Shown: positions 47,921 through 60,248 of the stretch, in pieces
How positions within the stretch are numbered: the first letter of the stretch is position 1
Layout: each line of letters starts with the position of its first letter
DNA from: Blasia pusilla
Lineage: Eukaryota > Marchantiophyta > Marchantiopsida > Blasiales
Direction: 5' to 3'
Assembly (NCBI GenBank): GCA_050084515.1
Contig: CM114271.1
Coordinates: 15,252,001-15,316,000, forward strand
Length of the DNA stretch: 64,000 nt
Translations under genes and position numbers: made by a program
Notes under the pieces: generated by a model
The model's database searches: none
Told to the model about the DNA's origin: nothing
What the model saw: the letters and a program-made list of their open reading frames with translations, nothing else

Positions 47921-49519
47921 CCCTCTCTCGCAGTCACTCTCAACCTTGCGTGTAATCACTCGATCATTCAATCTAACATATGGCACTCAATCCACACTCT
48001 CTCACTGAGACGTGTACTGTGCGGCAACAAGCGGCGTGGTGTGGCAATCGGCTACTGTCCTATCATCTCATCGATAAGACACACCCTCAACTATGGACAT
48101 CCCACACACGTCTATGTCCCCTAAACCCATACATCAATGATGCTTTAAGCATATGCACGAAACCCAATGTCCCCAATTAAGTGCCCAATACCCGTAATTC
48201 CCTCATACGTATAGGGTAAGAGACCACAATGGGTAACCTGATAATAATGTCAATGCCGCTCCTCGACAACTACAATCTCAACCCAAACTCGGTCATGAAG
48301 ACAACTCCTCCAATCAGCAAGTCGTACTCTTCTTGTACTGACACTGCTCGAACCTTCTCGATGTGCGGTGCAGATCCAACAGTCCGGTGCGGCACTGGCG
48401 GCACGGAACGGCTACAAACGGCACGACACTCAAGAATGAGATGCGGCACTCGACGGCATACCCTCCTCAATCAAAAATTCACACGCTCTGCTCCTTAGTG
48501 AAGGAGCGGCTCCGCGATTGAGACGATGCGGTGCGGCCATGAGCGGCACCGCGCAGCAATCAGCGGCGAGTTGTGGCTACGGGCGTCACGGCACGGTACT
48601 CAATTATCATCAAGCGGCTACCAATCACAACATAGCAGGATGAAATGAAAACTCAAACACCATAACCCGATGTCACCTGCCATCACTGGTTGATGACAAA
48701 AATGCGATGACGGTGATGAACAAACCAAAGTACGTGGTGGCGGCACAAGTCAGAGAATCAACAGTGGTCGTGGAAGACCCTCCACTCCGTAATGGCGGTA
48801 ATGGCAACCAAGGGTGGACAACGGCCAAACACGGCTCTAAGCATCGCTCGGCGGCGGTGGCGGACAATGGATGGTGGACAGTGGACCATTGATGGTGACG
48901 GTTGACCATCGATGATGACGGTTGACCATTGTTGGTGACTATGACCGCAACAGCCGCCGCCGCTGCGGCGGATGGTTTAGGGTTGAATAATTTAACCTTA
49001 AAAATTGCCTAGCAATTGAAAATTTTCAAGATTGATCATAACTTTTTGCTTGCAACTTCAAATTGTGCACCGTTTGTTGCACAACATGCACAACTTCACG
49101 ATCTATGACAGTGTCAAAAAATATTTTGAATCGGACATTCTAGTAAATACTGACGGGGATTGTCGTAAAGCCCAATGTCTCTTTCTCCTACACAAAATTC
49201 GGCAGCGCTTCCGCGCTAATTTCTTCCAACGAAAATATAAAACCTGTGAGAACAAAAATCAGCAAGCTACATGGTGCTCCCAAGAGCACCGGCATGGAGC
49301 AATCCGCCCCCATACTCAATTGCTATCGAAAATTGGGCAGCGCTTCCGCGTGCCATTTTCCTGTCCAGAAAACTAGCAAAGCAAAACAGCAAACTCGCAT
49401 GGCTCTTGCTCCGGTGAGCACTCCCATGAGCCATGAAGCCAGGAACATGGTCTCCCAACCTGCAGCAAACTTCGAGCAACCAGCGAGCTCTCCCATGAAG
49501 CTCTCTCACTCACACATTC
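47921..49519 (-). other. 5' leader of the gypsy body
   Basis: No domain is recognised between the gag frame and the left junction. At 48881-48939 lie three 20-bp units of GGTTGACCATYGATGATGAC type, and GC-rich GCGGCA words cluster at 48.36-48.6 kb. No primer-binding site was recognised. Confidence 0.4.
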
Positions 49520-50044
49520 TCTCTTTGTAAAATAAAGATCCAATCTCTCTCACAACACGATAGTTCTCACATGTGTGCACTCTCACATGTCTCCCTCAAT
49601 GTCAAACCAAACCCATTCTCCTAATGAGAGGCTTGGGTTACACTCACAAGGCAAGGGACCATAGTTCCGCCGCCTCATGCCAAGAGGTTCAACAAAGAGA
49701 GAATGAGCTCTCAAACTCTCTCTCCTTGAGGTATACCCCTCCCATCTCCCAAACTCTCTCCATCGTAACCTATGTTCTCAAGTCACCTCCTTGGCTCTTG
49801 ACCTGATGTAGGAGGTCAAGGGCCACTTACCAAAAATATAAAGTTGATCATTTACTCAAAATGGTACTTACCTAAAATAGTAAGTTCCTCAATATGGCTG
49901 TAAATGAGCCGAAACAAAGGGGAAACCTGCTCTCTCAGGTTTCCTAGGGCCTCAGTAGGTCATCCTTGACCTACTGAGCCTGTCCTCCACTACTCACAAC
50001 GGCGCTCTACTAGATCTCACTGATCAATCCTAAAAGACATGACA
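49520..50044 (-). repeat. Left flank of the gypsy body (segment A)
   Basis: Reverse complement of the first ~520 bases of the 608-bp repeat at 21492, starting TGTCATGTCTTTTAGG and ending TTACAAAGAGA at the junction. The internal 12-bp hairpin CTCAGTAGGTCA/TGACCTACTGAG is conserved. Confidence 0.85.
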
Positions 50045-51659
50045 AGTTCCCTTCGATTTCCTCGTATATGGTCACATCCCATGACTAAACTCCATCTTTC
50101 CTGGTATAATTATTCACTCCTTCAAGCATACCTCAAATCTTTATAATGACAAGCAATAGGAAGTCACTAGCACGTCTAAGAAGCATAGTTTGAGTTTTGC
50201 ATTTAAACCCGGTGCACATTTTTAAGCGAGCAAAATCTCTATGCCGCAATTTAGAAAGAAATGACAGATATCAACTCACATAGCCATCAACACATACGAC
50301 AACGCATACCATAAGGAAATGTCTTCATTTTGCATGAATAGGAAGAGCAAACCGTACAAACAACTCGAAAGAAATGAAGACTAGACCTAGAGCTTAGTCA
50401 CATAAGTCTAGTTATATTGTGTGATAAGTTCAACCAAATTAATGAGAGATTCATTTCATTGAGGTTAACGAATGTTTGCTCTCCAATCTTCACAACATAC
50501 AACCACATGATGAAGTTCTTTTCGATGCATATGTTGATTTCAGAGCTCATTCAATAAATGATAACGAATCGTGAGAGGACTCACTTGAGCAAAGTTTCTT
50601 GACTAGTGGCCTTGCAAGGTCAATAGTCACTCTTAGACACGTTTGGGTATAGGAGATTAAAATTTTGATATTTTCCTAAGGCATAACTTACATTGTTATG
50701 CTTAAAACACACATGCTTAAGAGAGATTTTTTCATGAAGTAAGAGTCAGTTTTAGAGCCAATAATTTATTTCACGAAAAAGGCTTCATTCAATACTTTAT
50801 CGTAGTGACACTAGCAAAGCGTAGCCTCGCCTTTGCAAAATTTATAGTATGATTTGCTTACGTGGCACTCCTTGTTTCTACAAGCTTATATGGTATGTAC
50901 ATCTGCATTAGGTGTGAGTTATCCTACTAGTTGTTTTTATAATAGACTTCATTTCAATTATGATACCAATGACATACACCTTTTTTTGTGTGTTATACTC
51001 TCAAATGGTTCCATTTGCTTTTCAAGGAATCATGTTTCAAGTATTTCCTTCTTTTCAATGTGTCATTGCTCTATTGTCAAATGTTATCATGCTCATAAGA
51101 AATATACACTCTACTTGTTTCTCGTTAATTCTGCATCTATGTATTGTGTTACGGAGATCTCAGTCTTTGCTTTCCATTCAATCTCATTTGGATCAAGGTG
51201 AAACACATGGTATTGTATTTAGTAATTATCTTACATTTTCTTCTAAATGTATGTTTATTTCTCTTTAATTAGTACATGCATCACGAAGAATGTAATGGTT
51301 GTGATCATGTTAATGAGTATGGGAGTAACTTTCAAGCGCAAGAGAAGTGTACTAACCTTGTTTGTTCCATTGGCAATGCTTTCTTCATAATACATAACCC
51401 TTCACTCTATTCTGGTATGTGTAACTGAATAAATGGATAGAACAATCTTAGCAACCTTATGTTGAAGTCATGGAAATACCTTCTAAACATTATGGCTACA
51501 AACATCTACCATTTGTTGTTCAATGGTAACTGAGTTTTGAGGTCCACACTTCAACAATAAAGACATGAGTGGTCTTCAACATATTGCCCTCAATATCCTA
51601 AACATAGTGAAAGTGTCAAATTTACCATCGGTTGGCCTCTTTTGACGCTTCTATCTTGA
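50045..51659. other. AT-rich intergenic DNA
   Basis: No gene or clear repeat boundary recognised. Frames of about 100 codons near 50.9-51.3 kb show no domain. Confidence 0.4.
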
Positions 51660-52735
51660 TGACATTTGGTCAACTTCTTGGCCCAAATACGTTTGAGGGA
51701 GAGAATGGTGTCTTGGCTTCATGAAAAGCTATCTTGCCTATTTCTTTTGGAGGGGTGGGGCTTTCCTCCACAGCCGCATATGCTCCAACAACTTTTTTGG
51801 GCGTTGGTTGCATGGATTATGGCTTTAAGGTTTCTCCAAGGAGATACGCCTATATTGATGGATGATGTCGCCCATGTAGAGGACGGGGATCAGTTATTTC
51901 AAAAACAACAGAGATCTGCTTGAGCTCTTCTTCCTCTCGCTACATAAGCAATTCTATCCCCTTCCAATCAATTGATTACGGAAGGACTTGATTGACTTCA
52001 AGAGCATATCTCAGAGAATTTGCACCAAATCGGCTTTTCCCAGCATTCTCTCTAAGGCATCCTTTGACGCTCATCAAGCTTGTCTGCCTTGATGTACGGG
52101 TACGGGAGTCAGGATGTGGCTTATGTGGCTCTTATTCTTCCATTTCGTCTTCCTTAAAGTATATTCTTGACAACTTTGCAGTCACGCCTTGGACTTCCCC
52201 ATCCTTCTCTGTTAAGTGTGCCAAATTGTGTATGTGGGGATCCCATTGATACAAAGTGTATCCATATTCTTCGATGTGCACATGGTGGAGAACGAACGAC
52301 CACACATGATGTCATGAGAGAGGCGGTAGCATCAGTGGCTCGTACTAGTGGGTACACCGTTGGGCAAGAGCAACTTAATGTCCTACCTTCAACTACACAA
52401 GCAACCTTTCGTCGGAGAGTTGATCTTGTTATGTCTCGAGGAGGATTCCGGACACTAGGTGATGTGGTGGTTGTTGATCCAACACGTTTTGACTTGGTGT
52501 GTCGAGCCGCACATACCAGAGATTTGGCGGCCGAAGCAACATAAAGAATCAAGGAGTTAAGTTATGCTATAAGACATGCCACAAATGGATTTATTCTTTT
52601 TGCAATACATGTATTCGATCATTTACATATGTCTTTTGATAATTTCCTGAAAACATATGCTCATCACTCCCTCGAGAATCATGACCTTGCCCCTTCCCGT
52701 AGTCCTTCTCTCTATATAGTCACTACTTATTAATT
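51660..52735 (+). pseudogene. C-terminal remnant of a non-LTR (LINE) polyprotein
   Basis: Across frames the translation gives ALRFLQGDTPILMDDVAHVE, a SLSALMYGYGSQDVAYVAL-like stretch, PSLLSVPNCVCGDPIDTK, then CIHILRCAHGGERTTTHDVM, and RRRVDLVMSRGGFRTLGDVV with VVDPTRFDLVCRAAHTRDLA. After a stop, RIKELSYAIRHATNGF and FDNFLKTYAHHSLENHD follow. The CVCG...HILRC.HGG.R..THD pattern is the zinc-binding, endonuclease-like C-terminal region I recall from plant LINE-type proteins. Frameshifts and stops make it inactive. Upstream RT was not found. Confidence 0.65.
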
Positions 52736-53522
52736 ATGCATCATCGAAAATAAATAGTGACTACATAGAGATGCATCGTCGAAAATAGGATGCGGCTACC
52801 CTAAACCCTTACAACGTGCACAAGCTTTGACATTGATACATCATGCGGAAGTGGTGGGAGGCCGCTCGCCTCGTCGTCCGTTCACATCCGACCAACCTCC
52901 AAAGTTCTTATTTCAGACTATCAATTGTATAACTTATTAAATTGGTATTTTTTTCGACTAGCTATCTTTTCTTTTTACATTCCATTACATATTTTTCATT
53001 TCTCGTCTAGAAATGTTCTTACCTTTCTTTGTCTTCGTGAGGTTTGACACTCTTTTAGTTGGGTATTATATGTGCATCCATTTAATCACCAACTCTATCC
53101 TTTATTAGTAATTCACTACGTTGTACCCCATGGGGCCGCCACACTAATTTTCTTCTAAGTGTGCGTTAGAGTGTGTGATTTGGGACTACGCTGATCCGGC
53201 ACCTGTCTGACAACAGCTCGGGCAGACGACCGATGGAATTTGGAGGACGAAAGTATCACACGATCCATACATCCATCCATTTCGATCCATCCATCGGTTC
53301 GTTCGAGACTGGCAGTTCGTGAGCAGATAGAACCCGGAACCTCCGTTTCTTCAGCAGAAGCGGAATTCTGAGGAGCTGAATTCTGTGTAAGCACACGAAT
53401 TCCTCGAGAGCTCAGCGGAGATCGTAATGATGATGCGAGCGGTGTGGCGGAGATTGTAGTGATGATGTGAACGGTGTGGCGAAGTGAATGGTTTGTGGCG
53501 GCTGCCCACGCGCCGGCTGGCT
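52736..53522. other. Intergenic DNA and 5' flank of the GNAT-like gene
   Basis: No gene seen. From about 53.16 kb base composition shifts towards GC, as expected of the promoter and leader of the gene starting at 53523. Confidence 0.35.
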
Positions 53523-55262
53523 ATGGCGAAATTAATTATGCTCGGGCACTCGGATTCTGCGGGTTCTCCTATGTTTGCGAGCGCGTCTGGATCGATCATC
53601 CGCGCTCGCTGCTCTCCCGCGATGAATCGCACCGCACTCGCTGCCGTTTGTCGTCCCAAAGAGTGCGGCTCTTTCAGGAGCGGCGGTCTTCGTGGAGGAC
53701 AACAAAGCTCTCATCGGAGTACGCCCGCTCCGGTCAGTTTGAACGGCCGCTCAATCGATCTTCGCAGTCGTGAGGGGCACGTCGGAGCGCCGCACAGAGT
53801 GGTTCAGAGGACGCGGGATCATCTTCGTCCGAAGGCGCGGAGATTCGGCAGTAGAGTATTTGCGAGTTCGAGTTCGAATTCTGCAAAGTCGAGTGCTGAT
53901 GCCGATGAGGAGGAAGAGGGCAGAGGGGGAGAACAGGGGAGAGTTGACGAGAGTGCTCTTCCAACGATGGAGGACATAAAGAGGGTGGCCGAGAGGCAGG
54001 GGATGAAGCTGGAGATTCGGACTCTGGGGCCGTGGTTTCAAATCAATGCGACGAGTCTGGACGGAACGCTGCTGCTGGGCACGGCGGAGGGGTTTGAGAA
54101 GTGGTGGCTTCAGGGGCGTTTGCTGCATTTGGAATCCATCAGATTGACCCGCGAAGCGTCACAGCAATTTACGGGATCGATTTTGGGACCTGCATTTCTC
54201 GTTGGCGCCGCTGCAGTTCGGCACGGCTTGGATCGGAATTGCCCGACCGCTGAGCTGCTCGCCATTTTTGACGACGAGGCCACCCACTCTAAGGTTCGTA
54301 CGACTGTGTGCATTCTTCATCCCATCGTTTCCATCTCCAATTGCCACACTCAGTTGTCGGGAGGAAAATTGCGGTGTTCCTGAGTGAGTGGAAATCCCTC
54401 GCGAGTAGCACATGTAAGCACTTAACTAAGAGATGTCCGCGCTGACGTCGAAGAGTTACAGCACTTGGCTTTACACTGGAAGGAGGATTGAAGGGGAAAA
54501 TTGTAAAATAGTCCTGAATCCTGTCGAAATTCGGTCCAAGGATCACTTATTCCCTGGCGCGGCGAGTGGAGTGCGCGCTCATCATAGAACTTGCTAATGC
54601 TGCTTTCCTGCCTTCGTAACGTGTCTCCGATTCGGAGGAAAGTGCTGCGCCACCAGCTTCCCTAGGCTCGGATGGTGGGGGTGCCCTTTCGGTCAACATT
54701 TCGCCTGTGCTAGTTATTCTGCCGAGGGCAAGAACGCAGCTGACTAACGATTCTCGTGAGGTCCAAATCTCTCGTCTCCCATCTCTGGCGCGTAATCATA
54801 GGTGAGTCTGGAGTGGGAGGAAAACCGTGGGCCGCACTCTGATTGCAATCACGCGGAGCCCAATTTGCGGCAGAGAAAGAGCGATTGAAAGAGTAGAGCG
54901 TCGTCGACGTCCTCAGACCCGTCGAAGTACGATAAGAATCGATCTTCAACGCTATGTTGTGGACATAAGCATCTCACGAAAGCATCAATCAGGATCACTG
55001 ATAAGAAAATGGGTGGTCGGTGAGTGTGCAGCTGGTTAAGTACTACAGTCGACTCGGTTTCCAGGCGATGTACGAAGTAGAAGGAGAGGGATGGAACGAC
55101 ATAGCTAATAGAGTTGTGTGGGGAGGAGTCGGCACACGGATGGATGCAAACTGTGAGGAATTGCTCACGAAATGGTCCCGAGCTCTTCGACCCAAAGACA
55201 GGGAGGCGATTTCAAGGCCAAGCAAGGGCTTTTCGCCGGTAGCTCAAAAGGTGCAACAATAA
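53523..55262 (+). CDS. Plastid-targeted GNAT-like conserved protein
   Basis: Two exons, 53523-54293 and 55032-55262, join in phase 0 to give 333 aa. The first ~150 residues are Ser/Arg-rich with few acids until an acidic stretch (DADEEEEG), as in plastid transit peptides followed by a linker. The conserved part starts near MEDIKRVAERQGMKLEIRT and includes GPAFLVGAAAVRHGLDRNC, AELLAIFDDEATHSK and, across the intron, LVKYYSRLGFQAMYEVEG, then VVWGGVGTRMDANCEELL. YYSRLGF resembles the (Y/F)Y..LGF motif of GNAT acetyltransferases, and I recall similar uncharacterised plastid proteins in plants. Acetyltransferase activity is inference only. The ATG at 53523 was chosen because upstream codons in the same frame lack an ATG. 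The gene converges on the METTL23-like gene. Confidence 0.8.
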
Positions 55263-56182
55263 TAAAGTGAGGTCAGCTCACCTTTCCGAGTCCACATGGC
55301 GCATGCTTTTCTCACAGCGTGGGTGGCCATTTGCCCCTGTTATGCCTTTAAAAAATCATGGTTTTTCCCGATAGCTGCCCTGCGTGATAGGGATTCTGTT
55401 TTCCATATCTGCGATGGGCTTTTGAGGTTATCGGTTGGAAAGGGGCGAGTGGACGTACACTCCAATCGTTTTCATGGACACCGCATTGCGAAACGTATCT
55501 AGGCTCAGCGTGTTCACTTATGCATTGGTATGGCCAATTTCATTCATTTCTTAGTGTAAATTGGCGCGTTGCAAGAGTACACCTTCCGCGGGACTGCTGC
55601 AATATGAACTGTGTCTAATATGTCCGAAATCTTGACGGATCAGCTTTGGGATCTTGCGTGGAGTAAATTTTAACTGCTCTCAGTGGGCATTTTCGGCTAC
55701 TGAACTTTCGAGGAAGAGCGGTTCAGAAAAAGGGAGGATATCACTGTAAACGTCTCTCCAGAGTAGCGGCTTCTTCCGATGATCCATTCAAAGCACGATG
55801 AGAACTCTTGGCCGAATTGAGCGATACATGGTGATGCATGTAATCAGATTTCCCCCTAAATGAATGGTATCCCAAGTCCAAGGACAATTCATCTCCGGGT
55901 AATGAATCTTCGCCCCACAACAGATTTCCAAAAGTGGCTGTTTATCGAAAGTTGGGAATGTCCGCCAACAGAAATCTTCATGTTCGATCACCCATATTCA
56001 TGTTCGATCACCCATGATTGCTGCACAGATTCTAACGTTCAGCTCCTCCATGGGGAAGCTATTTGCGTCATTTTTTATGCTTGTTTTACCAAGCGGATAT
56101 ACATGATGGGTGTTTGACTCATTGAAGTCTGACGCCCAATGGTTTCCATCGACTTCACAGGTTTTGTTTCCTGCAGTCAATC
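55263..56182. other. Convergent intergenic region
   Basis: Holds the presumed 3' ends of the GNAT-like gene (+) and the METTL23-like gene (-). No other gene recognised. Confidence 0.4.
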
Positions 56183-58377
56183 TCACGTATTTTTCCTCAA
56201 CACAATTTCTGCAAGTTGCAATGAAGCCGGAAGGGAAGAAATTTTCTCAGATGGAGTAACGTCGGCAGCATCGACGAGAAGCGTGCAGCAAAGTCCCCAC
56301 TTAGCCATGAGAAACTCCAACGACCGATGCCCGCTGCACGACACACAGAATACTGCAAATAAGTCTCGACCATCCAAGAAAACCTTGTCAATCTGTTACC
56401 CGCTCACGGATGATCCATTGTGTTGTGTTCTGAAAAGAAGACTCCAGCAAAAGCCAAAGCAAAGCGAGTTACAGGATTGGTTGCTACATCATCACTCCAA
56501 CGACAGCAGCCAAACCTGCGCTGTTGGTAGGTTGTGATGAAAACTGCACTTGGTGTACCACGCAACAAGTAGCTGACAGTAGCAAAAAGATCATCGAAGT
56601 CTGCAGGTCATTCTTGAAGATATGCACAGAAAAATCAGCCCCTTTATGTTTGAAGAGAACAAAAATCCAACGAAGGTCCTTTCAATGTGGACATGGTAAT
56701 GCAATCCAGGCTTCGGGCTTGAAGAATGAGCATTTGCTAACAACGAAAGTTTCAATAAGGACCATTCCAAACAACAACAACAACGGGCCCAAGAATCAAC
56801 CTGCGTTCTCATAAAGAACATCTGCCCCGAGTATGATCTGAACTTGGTCTTGAAGCGCGCAAGTATCCTTATCCCATTCGCCCCATGTAAGACTTTGGAT
56901 CTGTCACCAAAGATGCGAACAAGTAAGACCATTTTCACTTTACGAAAGTGAAGATCGGAGAGCTAACAAACGAAACAAGGAATTTCGAGCTCGGTGAATA
57001 AAACAACGGTACACAATGCACTCCAAAACGTGTACATAGAAATCGTTCAAGCAGTGCCACCTTGCAATCAATTTTGTTTAGTTGGCAGGTTGTCTTCATA
57101 TTCTCAAAGACCTTCGCAGCAAAAAACTACCCGAAGTCAGATTCGTCATCTCTTTCCCATTGCCAGTCATCAGCAGCTAATCTTGACAAAACACGACGTT
57201 CACCTTGCGCGCACATGGGGATCACGATTGCAAGACTGCCTAACTCTATGACCCATATCCTTCCAAGGAAAGAGGCAAATCAAGTCGTGGTGAGAGCATA
57301 TGATCACCTCAGGTTGACTAGCATGATCCGTCAGCGTGACATTGCTTCCTACTTTTGCTGCCACAATGCCTGGCAATGCTGTTCCTGCACCCAACTGCAC
57401 AGGCAAGAGTTTCTCTTCTGGTTGACAACACAATCCATTCCAATGGAAGCTTGGAGCCAGTGAGAACAAAAAGCTTACCTGTGACAGTTTAGTAGAGTCA
57501 TTACTCTTCACGTCGTCCAATTTAGCAAAACTTATCCAACAGCTGAAATTGGAGAGAGTAGTGGAAGTGCTGGAAATGCTTGTGAAAATGTAGCTTCTCT
57601 CTCATGCGTGTTGTTTTCGAATCTACCTGGTGAGGATCCGTACTCACTACAGGCGTCCCAAACGAGGCCGGACAGCCACAACCCCAAAAATGCAAAATTG
57701 TGGAGTGGTCATGTGCTTAGTGACTTAATCTGTGAACACAGTTCAATGCGTTCGATTACCTCAAGGACATTAGCTCCATGGAAGCGCTCCCGTTGTTGCC
57801 AGATGTACTCCGCCAAAGGTATGCTAGATGGCCACACGTACAAACCGTACTCCTCTTTCATCACCTGCAGACAATCGAGTCATGATATTACTGATTGGTG
57901 GTTAGAATGAAGTTGCTTGCGCCTGTAGTTTCAATGGCGTGCGTATCGTTCAGCAGTACATTGGTCGTGGCGATTTCTCATCCACGAAAGCGCTCTTCAA
58001 TTTTACTTGTCTAAGTTTGATCTACTAAATTTATTCAGCCCCTCTGCTTTTCTTGTCCTTCTATGGTCGCAACGCTAAGAGAGGCAAACATTTGTGAAGA
58101 AAGTCTCCCTGTATTCCTTTTCCCTTAGCGGCGATCACAGGACTCGAAGCACTCACATCTGTAAGATGATCTGTGGAGCATGAAACACAAAAAGACTCTG
58201 CGAGTGAGAGAGGAAATAGCGCGTAGAGGCCAATTGTCTTCTCAATAGACGGGAGTCCAATCGGGACATTCAAATGATAAGAAAATGAAAGGAGTGGGCG
58301 AAGGTAAACACCTCTGAGATGCGAACGGTGAGATGGAGAGGACCGTCTTCAAAGTGATGCTCCGAGACTCTCCGCAT
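56183..58377 (-). CDS. METTL23-like SAM-dependent methyltransferase
   Basis: A small seven-beta-strand methyltransferase of the METTL21/23 group; METTL23 in animals is reported to modify proteins. Exons in transcript order: 58377-58312, 57864-57760, 57394-57308, 57111-57061, 56900-56801, 56600-56516, 56333-56183. All junction phases agree, giving 214 aa, close to the size of METTL23. Motifs: EEYGLYVWPSSIPLAEYIW; SAM-binding LGAGTALPGIVAAKVG (58-73); VTLTDHA; LTWGEW; and the post-motif GADVLYE (128-134), expected to contact substrate. It ends in SLQLAEIVLRKNT and a stop. The start ATG at 58377 gives MRRVSEHHFEDGPLHLTVRI, matching the usual N-terminus of the group. Intact. Confidence 0.92.
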
Positions 58378-60248
58378 TTTCTCTCTTGATTAGGTTGTGG
58401 ACCTCCCTCCCCTGCGTCAACTTCTCATGATAATCTTTCCGCCGTTTGAATCCCTCCCCGAGTGACGAAACAGCGATGGCACGGCTCGACTGGAGCTCCC
58501 TAACGTGCGCACGTTGTGTTGAAAGGCCTCAAGTTTCCATGCACTGCCTTGATTTACCCCAATCCGACTGTGAGCTCCCCTGGTTCTTTCAAGTATGTGT
58601 CTCGTACAAGAAGTAATTAGAATCACTGACGTATGTGTTTGCAAACCTTCGCTGTCTAATTTGGCCTCGGTACACCTCGATGAATCAAGAGACGGGGCAG
58701 CATCAAAATTTGCAGCACCTTACGATAACGAATTAGGACGACTGCCGGCAAAGCGCTCCCCTCCCTCATGTGGTCCCCTGAGCCACATGGTAGAACAGGG
58801 CTGAACTGTGCAACCAGTTCGCCGCCGGAAATTTGGTCTTGTAGGGAACTCGGGAGGATTTTAAGGGTGTAGACGATTTCGAAAACTGCAATTTCCATTG
58901 TTCCAGTCATCAAGCCATTAATCGTAGGAGATGGCTTTACTTCCTTTAGGATTTTCTCGAGAGAACTTTGAGAATAGGGATGCAGCTACAAAATGGGGCT
59001 TTACGGATTCGTAAAGCTTTCTTGTTGCATTGAGTAGTGAAACTCCGTGAGAATTGGACAGCACCCGTCCTTCACTTACGCGGTCTTTAATGGATGCGTG
59101 AATCCTCAATGGTTGTCGATCCGTTGAGAGACTCCAGTAACGAGACTGGGGGATGGGTTCCTGGAAACGGCTTAGGATTTTGTGTAGTCACTTTCTTCCC
59201 ACTTCGGGAACCATGTGACTGGTGGGTATCTCATCCTGTCACACACTCCGGAAAAAAAACCGTAGACTGTTGAGGCATATGGTAATGTCTCTCTCTCTAG
59301 GTCCACATGATTTGTAAAAGTTTGTAATAAGGACCTTGAAGTTGTGAACATGGCCTTCAGATCGAGAGAAGGAAGGAGAAAGGCGAAACGTCCGGAGTTG
59401 TGGAGATGAAAGTGTCGAGGATGGATGAATACAACCCTAAAGGTTGAGATTTGAATTCGACAGATTGTTGAGTTGGAGAATCAGTGAAAAATGTTGGAAG
59501 CTTGACAAGATCGTTCCCAAATTTCGAACTTCTTCCTGATCTCCAACTCTCTTCATTTTTCTCATTGTAAATCTATCGTCAAAAAGCTTTTCCATTGTGA
59601 ATTTTGCTCATTCTCACCTTCTTTTTTTTTTTTTCTTTTCCATTGTGGTCATTTTGGCATTCTCAGTGACCTAGCTTGGGATCAAGAAGATTTTCCTTTC
59701 TTCCCAAAATCAATCTCAAAAGCTGCTGGTGAAGGGTGGTCGTGGCACCAGTGACCTACTTTTCCTTTCTGCCACTCAGTGAGAAACAACCAACCAGACG
59801 ACCCAGAAACAATCGATAGTTTCAATCTTCTTCACCTTCGTATGTCACCAAGAGTGTTCTTGATGTCTGCAAGCTGATAAGGCAAGCAGGAGGCAGTTCC
59901 TCAAAGACCCTTTGTAACCAGCGTTTGAAAGCAGCAAAGGGAAAATGTCATGTGCTTCCGTTTTTTAATGTCACACGAAGTCTGTCTGCCTGATCCGACC
60001 GTGCAGATGAAACAAAGGCCGCTAGGCAAGGAACGTTGATGTTGAAGAGTTTCTCGAGCAACAACAGATTACTGGATGCAGCAAAGAGGGACTCTCTATT
60101 CACCATCTCTGAAGTGATACTTTACACAACGAATTGCACCACTTGGGTAGCAATTGACACCGATCATGTACAATTTCGGTCTGAACCCTGAGCCCTCTGT
60201 CTATCTATCTGTACAGCTATTGTACATCGGATCTATTTCGGATTTGGA
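58378..60248. other. Intergenic DNA, no gene seen
   Basis: Contains the METTL23-like promoter side and AT-rich DNA with a T-run at about 59620. No supported reading frame or repeat. Confidence 0.4.

Larger units (their letters stand above)
41570..49519 (-). mobile_element. Decayed Ty3/gypsy retrotransposon body carrying a cytosine DNA methyltransferase and a PHD finger
   Basis: In the minus orientation the order is an untranslated leader (49.5-47.95 kb), gag, protease, DNA methyltransferase, reverse transcriptase, integrase core, PHD finger, and a short 3' tail ending CCTAGGGGGCAATTG. RT before integrase makes it Ty3/gypsy. All domains contain stops or frameshifts, and the RNase H domain with the integrase zinc-binding region is missing, so it cannot be active. 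No pair of long terminal repeats bounds the body. Instead it is inserted in, or deleted from, a repeat whose two halves flank it (50044-49520 and 41569-41484) with GAGA at both joints. No primer-binding site complementary to initiator tRNA was found. Confidence 0.85.

Noticed and set aside
41570-49519. Conventional LTR pair and tRNA primer-binding site for the gypsy element
   Set aside because: The two ends of the body share no sequence, and no TGGTATCAGAGC-like site was found. The flanking repeat halves are reported instead.
56139-57463. Plus-strand frames of over 130 codons near 56.1-57.5 kb
   Set aside because: They are antisense to exons and introns of the METTL23-like gene, whose minus-strand exons are well supported.
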